From JANXDG01 sp964561135 (lineage in GTDB: Bacteria > Elusimicrobiota > Endomicrobiia > DTEH01): 6,604 bases of DNA. Positions 1 to 5,755 of the stretch are shown one piece after another. The stretch is from assembly GCA_964561135.1 (NCBI GenBank), contig CAZLOB010000062.1:1-6604 (forward strand). The letters are read 5' to 3'. The translations under genes were made by a program, and so were the position numbers. Within the stretch, counting starts at the first letter, position 1. Each line of letters begins with the position of its first letter. The notes under the pieces were generated by a model. It saw only the letters and a list, made by a program, of their open reading frames with translations. It searched no databases and was not told the origin of the DNA.

Positions 1-135
1 GGTGAGAAACTTGTTCAGTTTTTAAAATGGGCTTTAACAGAAGGACAAAAATACTGTGCTGAACTCATCTACGCACCACTTCCTAAAAACTTAGTTAACA
101 AAATTCTTAAAACAATTGATACAATTGAGTATTAA
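1..135 (+). CDS. pstS: PstS-like phosphate-binding protein, C-terminal 44 residues (partial)
   Basis: The window opens inside a gene in frame 1 that ends with TAA at 133-135. Only the last 44 residues are visible, from GEKLVQFLKW to the end KTIDTIEY. They match the last 44 residues of the complete PstS at 4707-5738 at 38 of 44 positions, and the DNA at about 109 of 135 bases, so this is a paralogue of that gene. In the PstS family this segment is the C-terminal helix region of the periplasmic phosphate-binding protein. Most differences are synonymous, so the duplication looks old. The promoter, signal peptide and ligand residues lie outside the window, so it cannot be shown that this copy is intact or still binds phosphate. 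No strong terminator hairpin follows it. Confidence 0.9.
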   Translation, partial: GEKLVQFLKWALTEGQKYCAELIYAPLPKNLVNKILKTIDTIEY

Positions 136-217
136 AATACAGTTTAAGAATAAAATAATAATAAAATAAAACTATTGTTTTTTGTGTATGATATAAAATT
201 TGTTATATTACTTCAAG

Positions 218-231
218 TGGATAAATATCCA
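218..231. repeat. Short dyad sharing the TATCCA core
   Basis: TGGATAAATATCCA is a perfect inverted repeat with 6-bp arms around a central AA. Its arms carry the same TATCCA core as the two boxes at 273-281 and 293-301, so the region has four TATCCA cores, one of them inverted. Read on the minus strand, 216-224 is TTATCCACT, one base from the DnaA box. It could be a weak DnaA site or part of an operator. The assignment is inference. Confidence 0.45.
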
Positions 232-270
232 AAATGATCGCAAAAATCTGTAAAACTTTAAACTAAAATT

Positions 271-306
271 TTTTATCCACAAAAAATGTATTTTATCCAC
301 AAAAAA
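271..306 (+). promoter_or_regulatory. Tandem DnaA-box-like repeats
   Basis: A 16-nt sequence, TTTTATCCACAAAAAA, occurs at 271-286 and again, identical, at 291-306, a 20-bp period or about two helical turns. Each copy contains TTATCCACA (273-281 and 293-301), which is the classical high-affinity DnaA box. The surroundings are almost pure A/T. Options are a DnaA-controlled site upstream of phoB, a small part of a replication origin, or sites for another factor that reads the same word. With only two exact boxes and no dnaA, dnaN or gidA next to it, origin function is not established. Confidence 0.5.
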
Positions 307-455
307 ATAAAAAATATGTGTTTAAGTATCAAAAATAATTATTGTAGTAAAAACATTATTTTGGTTAACAATTTTTAATTGGTGAAAAGTAGTAGATTTT
401 AGTTCAGTTAGCACGTCATGTTTTTGTAAATCATATTTTTCGCCAAAACATTTAG

Positions 456-484
456 TTGATTTTGGTCTATTTATTTTCTATATT
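456..484 (+). promoter_or_regulatory. Promoter of phoB, sigma-70 type
   Basis: TTGATT at 456-461 (4 of 6 to the -35 consensus) is followed after exactly 17 bp by TATATT at 479-484 (5 of 6 to TATAAT). Only 7 nt separate the -10 from the phoB ATG at 492, so the expected transcription start falls at or next to the A of the ATG. No clear phased Pho box overlaps the -35, unlike the promoter at 2922-2976, which suggests a basal promoter for phoBR. Confidence 0.6.
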
Positions 485-491
485 TTTTTCT

Positions 492-1181
492 ATGAAAAAA
501 AAATTAATAGTAGTTTTAGATGATGATGAACATATTCTAGAGCTCATCAAAATTAACTTGTCAAAAGAAAATTTTGAAGTAGAAACATTCGAAAGGGTTA
601 AACAATTTTTCAATTTTATACAGCAAAATATCCCTGACCTAATTATTTTAGATATAATGCTTCCTGAAGTTGATGGTTATGAAATTTGTAAGAAGTTAAA
701 AACTGACTTACGACTAAAAAACATTCCGATAATTTTTCTTTCTGCAAAGTCAGAAGAGGTTGATAAAGTATTAGGGTTAGAATTAGGCGCAGAAGATTAC
801 ATAGTCAAACCTTTTTCTGTCAGAGAATTAATTGCAAGGGTAAAAGTAGTGTTAAGGAGAGAGATGAATGCAGAATCTTCTAAACAGATTAACATAAGCA
901 ATATTTTAACTATTAATTTTGAAACTTTTGATGTGTATGTTGAAAATAAAAAAGTTGAACTAACGACCGCTGAGTTTAAATTATTAGAGGCGCTCGTGTT
1001 AAATAAAAATAAAGTTTTAAGTAGAGATAAACTACTTGATTATCTTTGGGGTACTCAAAAAGCAGTAATTGACAGAACTATAGATGTCCATATAACACAT
1101 TTAAGAGAAAAACTTGGCAAAGCTGCAAAATTTATTAAAAGTGTGCGAGGTGTTGGATATAAATTTGAAGATTGGTTATGA
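492..1181 (+). CDS. phoB: PhoB-type phosphate response regulator (OmpR family)
   Basis: A 229-residue cytoplasmic DNA-binding response regulator, the usual PhoB length. The receiver domain (about 3-120) has the acidic pocket D10/D11, phospho-acceptor D54 in LDIMLPEVDG, the switch residue S84 and K106 in VKPF. The OmpR/PhoB winged helix covers about 130-229 and ends with the typical SVRGVGYKF wing. Members of this family are phosphorylated by PhoR and activate pst and other Pho genes. The start is ATG 492, whose product MKKKLIVVLDDDE begins as the family does. A TTG at 456 in the same frame would add 12 hydrophobic residues and lies in the promoter's -35. There is no Shine-Dalgarno sequence and the ATG is 7 nt after a -10, so a leaderless mRNA is likely. 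The stop overlaps the phoR start (ATGA). The PhoB assignment, rather than another OmpR regulator, rests on the PhoR partner and the pst neighbours. Confidence 0.93.
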   Translation: MKKKLIVVLDDDEHILELIKINLSKENFEVETFERVKQFFNFIQQNIPDLIILDIMLPEVDGYEICKKLKTDLRLKNIPIIFLSAKSEEVDKVLGLELGAEDYIVKPFSVRELIARVKVVLRREMNAESSKQINISNILTINFETFDVYVENKKVELTTAEFKLLEALVLNKNKVLSRDKLLDYLWGTQKAVIDRTIDVHITHLREKLGKAAKFIKSVRGVGYKFEDWL

Positions 1182-2926
1182 ATCCATTTTTTAAGAAATT
1201 GTTAAAAGGTTATATAATCATAATTTTATTTTACTTTATATTTCTTGTTATATTGACCAATAATTCTTTTAAAAAACAGATGTTAAAAATATATGTTTCT
1301 AATTTAAGAAATACCTGCTATTCAGTTTCGCTACCAATAACAGAATTTTTATTAACTAAAAATTATACCAAACTTGATGAGTTTATTAATAGTTTAAAAA
1401 ATAACTTGCAAATAAGAACTACGATTGTTGCAATAGACGGTGTAGTTTTGTTTGATTCTCATTATGATAAAACAAAGATGGAAAACCATTCAAATAGGAT
1501 TGAAATAGTAAACGCAAAAACTACAGGTTTTGGATATTCAGTAAGATATAGCTCTACGTTAAGAAAAGAAATGTTATATGTTGCTATTCCTTTAAAAGAA
1601 AAAAGTGGAAATATATTTGCTATTCTTAGAACAAGTTATGCTATTGATGAACTATATAGAAGTATAAACAAATTTATATATAAAATTTTAATAATTACAA
1701 TTTTCGTATGTATCTTAATTTTGATTTTGTCAACATTTTTGTCATTTTCTTTTGTAAGACCTATTAAAAAATTAGTTAACAGCATACAAAAAATAAAAAA
1801 TGGAAGTTTTAACACAAAGATAGAGGTCCAAACTTCTGATGAATTTTCTTTCCTTGCAGAAAGTTTTAATGAGATGATTGATAAAATAAATGTACTTTTA
1901 TCAGATTTATCTCTTCAGAGAGATAAATTAAAAAATGTATTTAATTCATTACAGGAAGCAGTTGTTTTAATTGATAAAAATAGAAAAATCTTAATTTATA
2001 ACAAAAGTTTTGAAAAATTGTGCAAAATCTCACCAAACGGGGATAAGTTTTATTATGAGGTTTTGCTGTCTTATAAATTCGATGAAATTATAAAAAAAGC
2101 GTTTTCTTCAAGGGCAGGTTTAACTGAAGAACTTGAAATAGGAGACAAAATATATTTAGTTAGTTGTAGTAATGTGTCAGAACAGGAAATAATTGTTTTA
2201 TTATATGATATCACTAGTTATAAACAATTACATAAGGTTAAAAAAGAGTTTATTTCAGATATAGTGCATGAACTTAAAACTCCACTTACAAGTATAAAAG
2301 GTTTTTTAGAAACACTTTATGAAGAAGAAAAAAATTCACAACATAAACACTTTATAGAGATTGCTATTTTTAATACGAATAGATTAATTAGCATTGTAAA
2401 CGACTTAACAACTTTGTCATATCTTGAAAGTCTTGAAGGAAAAAGAGATTTTATTGAATTTGAAGATGTAGATTTATTAGACATTTTTGATTCTATTAAA
2501 AATTTATTTCAAACAAAAGCAAAACAAAAAAATTTAGATTTTATTATAGAAATTAAGACAGAACTGAAGCCTATTAAAGCGGATAAATTCAAACTTGAAC
2601 AAGTTTTATCAAACTTAGTAGATAATGCAATAAGATATACAGAAAAAGGACATGTAAAAATTATAGCGGAACAAAACCAAACAGAGACAAAAATATCAGT
2701 TGAAGATACCGGCATAGGTATACCTAAAGAATATCATGAACGAATTTTTGAACGATTTTTTGTAGTTGATAAAGCGAGGTCTAAAAAAACAGGTGGTACT
2801 GGCCTTGGTTTGGCAATAGTAAAGCATATTGTAAACCTTCATAAAGGGAAAATTGTTGTAGAAAGCTCTCCTAATTTGGGTTCAAAGTTTATCGTTACAC
2901 TGCCAAACATATCTAAAATTTCTTAA
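1178..2926 (+). CDS. phoR: PhoR-type phosphate sensor histidine kinase
   Basis: A 582-residue inner-membrane kinase, partner of PhoB. In order: TM1 (about 11-28); a periplasmic sensor domain (about 30-165) with the DSHYDKTKMENHSNR segment typical of long PhoR proteins; TM2 (about 168-192); HAMP (about 193-245); PAS (about 250-350); and a HisKA domain with catalytic H364 in VHELKTPL. The ATPase domain follows, with the N box at NLVDNAIRYT (479-488), G1 DTGIGIP (510-516), F box ERIFERFF and G2 GGTGLGLAIVK (539-549), all intact. Having a periplasmic sensor resembles the Bacillus-type PhoR rather than the short E. coli PhoR. The start is ATG 1178, overlapping the phoB stop as ATGA, which implies translational coupling. 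A TTG two codons upstream is possible but less likely. The stop codon lies in the first repeat of the Pho-box-like array. The kinase could in principle sense another signal, but the gene context makes phosphate very likely. Confidence 0.92.
   Translation: MNPFFKKLLKGYIIIILFYFIFLVILTNNSFKKQMLKIYVSNLRNTCYSVSLPITEFLLTKNYTKLDEFINSLKNNLQIRTTIVAIDGVVLFDSHYDKTKMENHSNRIEIVNAKTTGFGYSVRYSSTLRKEMLYVAIPLKEKSGNIFAILRTSYAIDELYRSINKFIYKILIITIFVCILILILSTFLSFSFVRPIKKLVNSIQKIKNGSFNTKIEVQTSDEFSFLAESFNEMIDKINVLLSDLSLQRDKLKNVFNSLQEAVVLIDKNRKILIYNKSFEKLCKISPNGDKFYYEVLLSYKFDEIIKKAFSSRAGLTEELEIGDKIYLVSCSNVSEQEIIVLLYDITSYKQLHKVKKEFISDIVHELKTPLTSIKGFLETLYEEEKNSQHKHFIEIAIFNTNRLISIVNDLTTLSYLESLEGKRDFIEFEDVDLLDIFDSIKNLFQTKAKQKNLDFIIEIKTELKPIKADKFKLEQVLSNLVDNAIRYTEKGHVKIIAEQNQTETKISVEDTGIGIPKEYHERIFERFFVVDKARSKKTGGTGLGLAIVKHIVNLHKGKIVVESSPNLGSKFIVTLPNISKIS
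1905..1928 (+). repeat. Hairpin-forming inverted repeat inside phoR
   Basis: ATTTATCTCT (1905-1914) and AGAGATAAAT (1919-1928) form a perfect 10-bp stem around the loop TCAG. It lies in the HAMP-to-PAS linker coding region. No U run follows, so it is not a rho-independent terminator. In DNA this AT-rich such a stem may arise by chance. Confidence 0.4.
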
Positions 2927-2961
2927 CAAAATCTTAACAATTTCTTTATACTCTCTTAATA
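2922..2961 (+). promoter_or_regulatory. Pho-box-like array, four heptamers on an 11-bp period
   Basis: The heptamers CTTAACA (2922-2928), CTTAACA (2933-2939), CTTTATA (2944-2950) and CTTAATA (2955-2961) are spaced exactly 11 bp apart with 4-bp A/T-rich or pyrimidine spacers. PhoB-family regulators bind direct heptamer repeats with this 7+4 spacing, and TTAACA is the repeat word in Gram-positive PhoP boxes. The last two units form an 18-bp box ending 9 bp before TATAAT at 2971, close to the E. coli spacing in which the box takes the place of the -35. The first unit overlaps the phoR stop codon. The likely target genes are the sigma gene, porin, pstS and pstC. Confidence 0.78.
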
Positions 2962-2970
2962 ATTAATTTG

Positions 2971-2976
2971 TATAAT
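2971..2976 (+). promoter_or_regulatory. -10 element of the sigma-porin-pst operon
   Basis: A perfect TATAAT. No TTGACA-like -35 lies 17 bp upstream. That place is occupied by the heptamer array, as expected of an activator-dependent Pho promoter. The element is only 6 nt from the ATG at 2983, so the transcript probably begins at the start codon. Confidence 0.7.
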
Positions 2977-2982
2977 TATTAT

Positions 2983-3492
2983 ATGAATAATAAAATTTCT
3001 AAAAATTACAACAACTTGATTTTTTATTTTGCAAGGAAGTATTTCAATACATACAAGAATAAATACAATATTACATTAGAAGATTTAATACAAGAAGGAT
3101 TTTTGGGTTTAATGTTTGCTGAAAGAAATTATAATAGTCAAAAAAATACAGAATTTTCAACTTATGCAACATTTTGGATTAAAAAAATGATGCTAAAATA
3201 TATAAATAAAAATAAACCTTTAGAAATTGAAGAAATTGATGAAAATCGGTTTTATTATTATGAAAACTATGATAATGTGATAAACAAAAACTCTGATAAT
3301 TTGAATCAAATTGTAAATGTCTTAGAATTAGATATTGAACAAAGAGTATTTAGGTTATTTTTTACAGAAGGGCTACCATTAGATGAAGTTTCAAAAATTT
3401 TAAATATAAGAAGAGAAAAAGTAAGACAAATAAAAGAAAAAATTTTAAGAAAACTAAAAGCAAAAAAAGAATTTTTAAAGAATATTCTATAA
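2983..3492 (+). CDS. Minimal sigma-70-family factor (regions 2 and 4 only)
   Basis: A basic 169-residue protein. Region 2 (about 8-77) contains LEDLIQEGFLGLM and FSTYATFWIKK, much closer to primary sigma factors than to ECF sigmas. An Asn/Tyr/Glu-rich linker (about 78-106) replaces regions 3.0-3.2. Region 4 (about 107-160) carries the helix-turn-helix LDEVSKILNIRREKVRQIKEK. Aligned by eye to E. coli RpoD, the -35 contacts are kept (R144, E145, R148, Q149), and so are the melting aromatics (Y50, Y61, W65; the other Trp is F64). The -12 readers Q437 and T440 become K68 and L71. It should bind core RNA polymerase. Its target promoters are unknown. ATG 2983 is chosen: an in-frame TTG at 2968 overlaps the -10. 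There is no Shine-Dalgarno sequence, so it is probably leaderless. Being first gene of the Pho-box operon suggests a phosphate-starvation sigma. I do not recognise a named family. Confidence 0.85.
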   Translation: MNNKISKNYNNLIFYFARKYFNTYKNKYNITLEDLIQEGFLGLMFAERNYNSQKNTEFSTYATFWIKKMMLKYINKNKPLEIEEIDENRFYYYENYDNVINKNSDNLNQIVNVLELDIEQRVFRLFFTEGLPLDEVSKILNIRREKVRQIKEKILRKLKAKKEFLKNIL

Positions 3493-3495
3493 AAA

Positions 3496-3503
3496 AAGGA
3501 GGT
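3496..3503 (+). promoter_or_regulatory. Strong ribosome binding site of the porin gene
   Basis: AAGGAGGT, a full anti-16S match, 7 nt before ATG 3511. It contrasts with the absence of any such site before phoB, the sigma gene and pstC, and fits high output of an abundant outer-membrane protein. Confidence 0.85.
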
Positions 3504-3510
3504 AAAAAAT

Positions 3511-4668
3511 ATGAATAAAAAAATAAAAATACTCGTAGGGTTATATCTTCTATTATTATTAGAATTTTTATCTTTTGCTGAGACAGTAGTTGATCCTATA
3601 ATAAACAAATTCGTTGAAAAAGGTTTAATAGAAAGCTATGAAGCACAGGAAATAAGAAACGAAGTAAGCAATATTGTTAGAAAACAAGTAGATGAAGAGA
3701 AAAAGAAAGAAGATGAAAAGAAAAAAGCAGACGATAGAAAACTAAAAACTTCAGGGTATTTACAAATTTTGTACAAGGATGACCAAAAAACTACAACTGC
3801 TCCTTTTAGTATACTTCGTGCAAGGGTTACATTCAGTAAAAAGTTTACTGATTTCTTAAATTTTTCATTGACACCGGATTTTGCAAAACTTGGCGAAGAT
3901 AAAAATGTTGAGTTAAAGGGTGTTTATGTTGATTATACGCCATTTAAAGATTATTTAAGTTTTAGAATAGGGCAGTTCAATCAACCATTCGGATTTGAAA
4001 ATGTATATTCTTCTTCGAAGAAAAAGTTTGTTGATGCGCCAAAATATCTAAAAGAAGTTTTAGGTTCTGATTATGACTATGGTCTACAAATGACAGCTGG
4101 ATATAAAAAATTATTACAAATTCAAGCAGCAGTGATAAATGGTACAACAAAATCTACTGAAACAAATGATAAAAAAGATTTTGTTTTGAAAACAGTAGTT
4201 GATTTAGGATTATTATATTACTTGTTAAAAGATGTTGAAGTAAGTTTTTCTGTATATGATAGATATTATAGTACTTCTACAACTGTGGCTGTTAAAAATG
4301 ATAAACACTATGCTGGATATATAAAGATTGAAAGAAAAATTGTAATACCTACATTTCTTACATTAGAATATGTGTATGGTAAAGATTTAAAATTAAAAAA
4401 TGATATCGTTGATTACATATGTACATTAGAGATAAAACCCTTTGCTTTAACAAAAAATAAATACTTAGAAGGAATTTCACCTACTTTTAGGTACGAGTTG
4501 TGGGATAAAAAGATAAATACTTCTAACGATGAAGAGACAATTACAAGTTTTGGTATAAATTATTACTTTGACAAATTTTTGAGATTACTTGTAGATTATA
4601 GAAATTCCAGTATACCTAACAAACCTGCACACGAAATTTACAACTTTATGGTACAAGTTAATTTTTAA
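3511..4668 (+). CDS. OprO/OprP-type outer-membrane phosphate porin
   Basis: A 385-residue exported beta-barrel protein. The signal peptide is residues 1-23, with cleavage expected after LSFA and before ETVV. Residues 24-56 form an amphipathic segment with FVEKGLIESYEAQEIRNE, a typical N-terminal motif of this porin family. Residues 57-79 are an almost uninterrupted run of Lys, Glu and Asp, probably coiled coil. The barrel runs from about 80 to the end, with alternating strands, the family signature GQFNQPFGFE (154-163) followed by VYSSS, and a terminal Phe in MVQVNF, the usual signal for barrel assembly. OprP and OprO are phosphate- and polyphosphate-selective trimers of about 400-440 residues, so this is slightly short. 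Specificity for phosphate is inferred from the phoBR and pst neighbours and not from identified arginine-ladder residues. It starts 18 bp after the sigma gene and is surely co-transcribed with it. Confidence 0.85.
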   Translation: MNKKIKILVGLYLLLLLEFLSFAETVVDPIINKFVEKGLIESYEAQEIRNEVSNIVRKQVDEEKKKEDEKKKADDRKLKTSGYLQILYKDDQKTTTAPFSILRARVTFSKKFTDFLNFSLTPDFAKLGEDKNVELKGVYVDYTPFKDYLSFRIGQFNQPFGFENVYSSSKKKFVDAPKYLKEVLGSDYDYGLQMTAGYKKLLQIQAAVINGTTKSTETNDKKDFVLKTVVDLGLLYYLLKDVEVSFSVYDRYYSTSTTVAVKNDKHYAGYIKIERKIVIPTFLTLEYVYGKDLKLKNDIVDYICTLEIKPFALTKNKYLEGISPTFRYELWDKKINTSNDEETITSFGINYYFDKFLRLLVDYRNSSIPNKPAHEIYNFMVQVNF

Positions 4669-4689
4669 GTAAATTTAGTTTAAATAAAA

Positions 4690-4696
4690 AAGGAGG
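4690..4696 (+). promoter_or_regulatory. Strong ribosome binding site of pstS2
   Basis: AAGGAGG, 10 nt before ATG 4707 in the 38-bp gap after the porin. No promoter or Pho box is visible in this gap, so pstS2 is probably read from the promoter at 2922-2976. Confidence 0.8.
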
Positions 4697-4706
4697 ATTA
4701 AATAAT

Positions 4707-5738
4707 ATGAAAAAAACAATCACAAAAATAATAACAAGTATGTTTTTAATAACAACTGTTTTTGCTCAACAAAAAAGGGTAGTTTTAATAAATGGTGCTG
4801 GTGCAACTTTTCCTTATCCGCTTTATTCAAAATGGTTTTATGAATATGCAAAAATTGATAAAACAGTAAATTTTAACTATCAATCAATAGGTTCAGGTGG
4901 TGGAATAAGACAAATTTTAGCACAGACAGTAGATTTTGGTGCATCAGATGCCGTTATGACAGATGAACAACTAAAACAAGCTCCTGGAAAGATTTTACAC
5001 ATTCCTATGACAGCAGGAGCTGTTGTGTTGATTTATAACATTCCTGAATTAAAAGGAAAAGAACCTCTGAAGTTAACTTCAGAGATAATTTCAAAGATTT
5101 ATCTTGGAAAAATTAAAAAATGGAATGACAAGCTCATTCAGAGTGAAAATCCAAATTTAAGTTTGCCAGATAAACAAATTGTTGTAGTGAGGCGTTCTGA
5201 TGGTAGTGGTACAACATTTATTTTTACTGACTATCTTTGTGAAATATCTCCTGAGTGGAAGTCGAAAGTTGGTAAAGGAACTTCGGTTAACTGGCCCGTT
5301 GGTTTAGGTGGAAAAGGTAACGAAGGTGTTGCTGGTATTGTGAAAAATACTCCATATTCAATAGGTTATGTTGAGATTTCTTATGCAATACAAAACAACC
5401 TTGATTATGCTATTGTAAAAAATAAAGATGGTTATTATGTTAAACCTTCTGTTGAAAGTATTACAGCAGCTATTGAGGATAAAACAAAGAATATTCCTGA
5501 TGATTATCGTGTATCAATAGTGAATGCTGGTGGTAAAAACTCTTATCCTATAGTTGGGTTTACTTGGCTTTTGGTTTATCAAAAACAACAGGATAAAGTT
5601 CGTGGTGAAAAATTAGTTCAGTTTTTAAAATGGGCTGTTACTGAAGGACAAAAATACTGCCCCGAACTAATTTATGCGCCATTGCCACAAAATTTAGTAA
5701 GCAAAGTATTGAAAACAATAGAGACAATTGAGTATTAA
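4707..5738 (+). CDS. pstS: PstS, periplasmic phosphate-binding protein of the Pst ABC transporter
   Basis: A complete 343-residue protein, normal for PstS. The signal peptide is residues 1-20, cut after TVFA. There is no lipobox Cys, so it is soluble in the periplasm. The phosphate-binding motifs are present: NGAGATFPYPLY (29-40, with T34), SIGSGGG (60-66), FGASDA (77-82, with D81) and RRSDGSGTT (162-170), in which R163, D165, S167, G168 and T169 match the ligand residues of E. coli PstS. SVNWPVGLGGKGNEGV and YSIGYVE are further family landmarks. It captures phosphate and delivers it to PstC/PstA. It follows the porin by 38 bp and precedes pstC by 17 bp, so the three form one operon. The partial gene at 1-135 is a paralogue. 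A perfect 20-bp palindrome lies within the coding region at 5065-5084. Confidence 0.96.
   Translation: MKKTITKIITSMFLITTVFAQQKRVVLINGAGATFPYPLYSKWFYEYAKIDKTVNFNYQSIGSGGGIRQILAQTVDFGASDAVMTDEQLKQAPGKILHIPMTAGAVVLIYNIPELKGKEPLKLTSEIISKIYLGKIKKWNDKLIQSENPNLSLPDKQIVVVRRSDGSGTTFIFTDYLCEISPEWKSKVGKGTSVNWPVGLGGKGNEGVAGIVKNTPYSIGYVEISYAIQNNLDYAIVKNKDGYYVKPSVESITAAIEDKTKNIPDDYRVSIVNAGGKNSYPIVGFTWLLVYQKQQDKVRGEKLVQFLKWAVTEGQKYCPELIYAPLPQNLVSKVLKTIETIEY
5065..5084. repeat. Perfect 20-bp palindrome inside pstS2
   Basis: CTCTGAAGTTAACTTCAGAG equals its own reverse complement over all 20 bases. In RNA it can fold into an 8-bp stem with loop UUAA. It encodes part of the segment EPLKLTSE. No U run follows, so it is not a classical terminator. 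Whether it is an operator, an mRNA processing hairpin or chance cannot be told from one sequence. Confidence 0.55.
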
Positions 5739-5755
5739 TTATACATTTTTTATAT

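Larger units (their letters stand above)
136..491. other. Non-coding region between pstS1 and phoB
   Basis: This is the only gene-free stretch over 300 bp, and it is extremely AT-rich. It holds a dyad at 218-231, two exact TTATCCACA boxes at 273-281 and 293-301, a lone TTAACA at 365-370 and the phoB promoter at 456-484. I found no open frame of useful length: the best ATG, at 234, gives 10 codons. I also saw no tRNA-like fold and no convincing terminator. The only candidate after pstS1 is a weak 4-5 bp hairpin at 129-140 that overlaps the stop codon. Confidence 0.75.

Noticed and set aside
129..140. Terminator after the first pstS
   Set aside because: GTATTAAAATAC offers only a 4-5 bp A/T stem overlapping the stop codon, and no U run follows directly.
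364..381. Single GTTAACA resembling one unit of the Pho-box array
   Set aside because: No good partner at an 11-bp distance on either side and no -10 at the right spacing.
413..430. Possible E. coli-style Pho box upstream of phoB (ACGTCAT, 4 nt, TTGTAAA)
   Set aside because: Only 5 and 4 of 7 matches per half, unlike the CTTAACA word found at 2922, and it lies about 48 bp above the phoB -10, too far for usual Pho activation.
456..491. Upstream TTG start for phoB adding 12 residues
   Set aside because: It would add a hydrophobic leader to a cytoplasmic regulator and lies in the proposed -35. ATG 492 gives the normal PhoB N-terminus.
2509..2715. Minus-strand open frame opposite phoR
   Set aside because: It is a shadow of the phoR ATPase domain, with no family features, ribosome site or promoter.
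2968..2982. Upstream TTG start for the sigma gene
   Set aside because: It lies directly before the perfect -10 TATAAT, so it would not be transcribed from that promoter.
3306..3608. Minus-strand open frame across the sigma-porin junction
   Set aside because: Low-complexity Phe/Ser/Asn-rich product antisense to two well-supported genes.
4011..4022. 12-bp palindrome TTCTTCGAAGAA in the porin gene
   Set aside because: It arises naturally from Ser-Ser-Lys-Lys codons, and a 12-bp palindrome is common in a window of this size.
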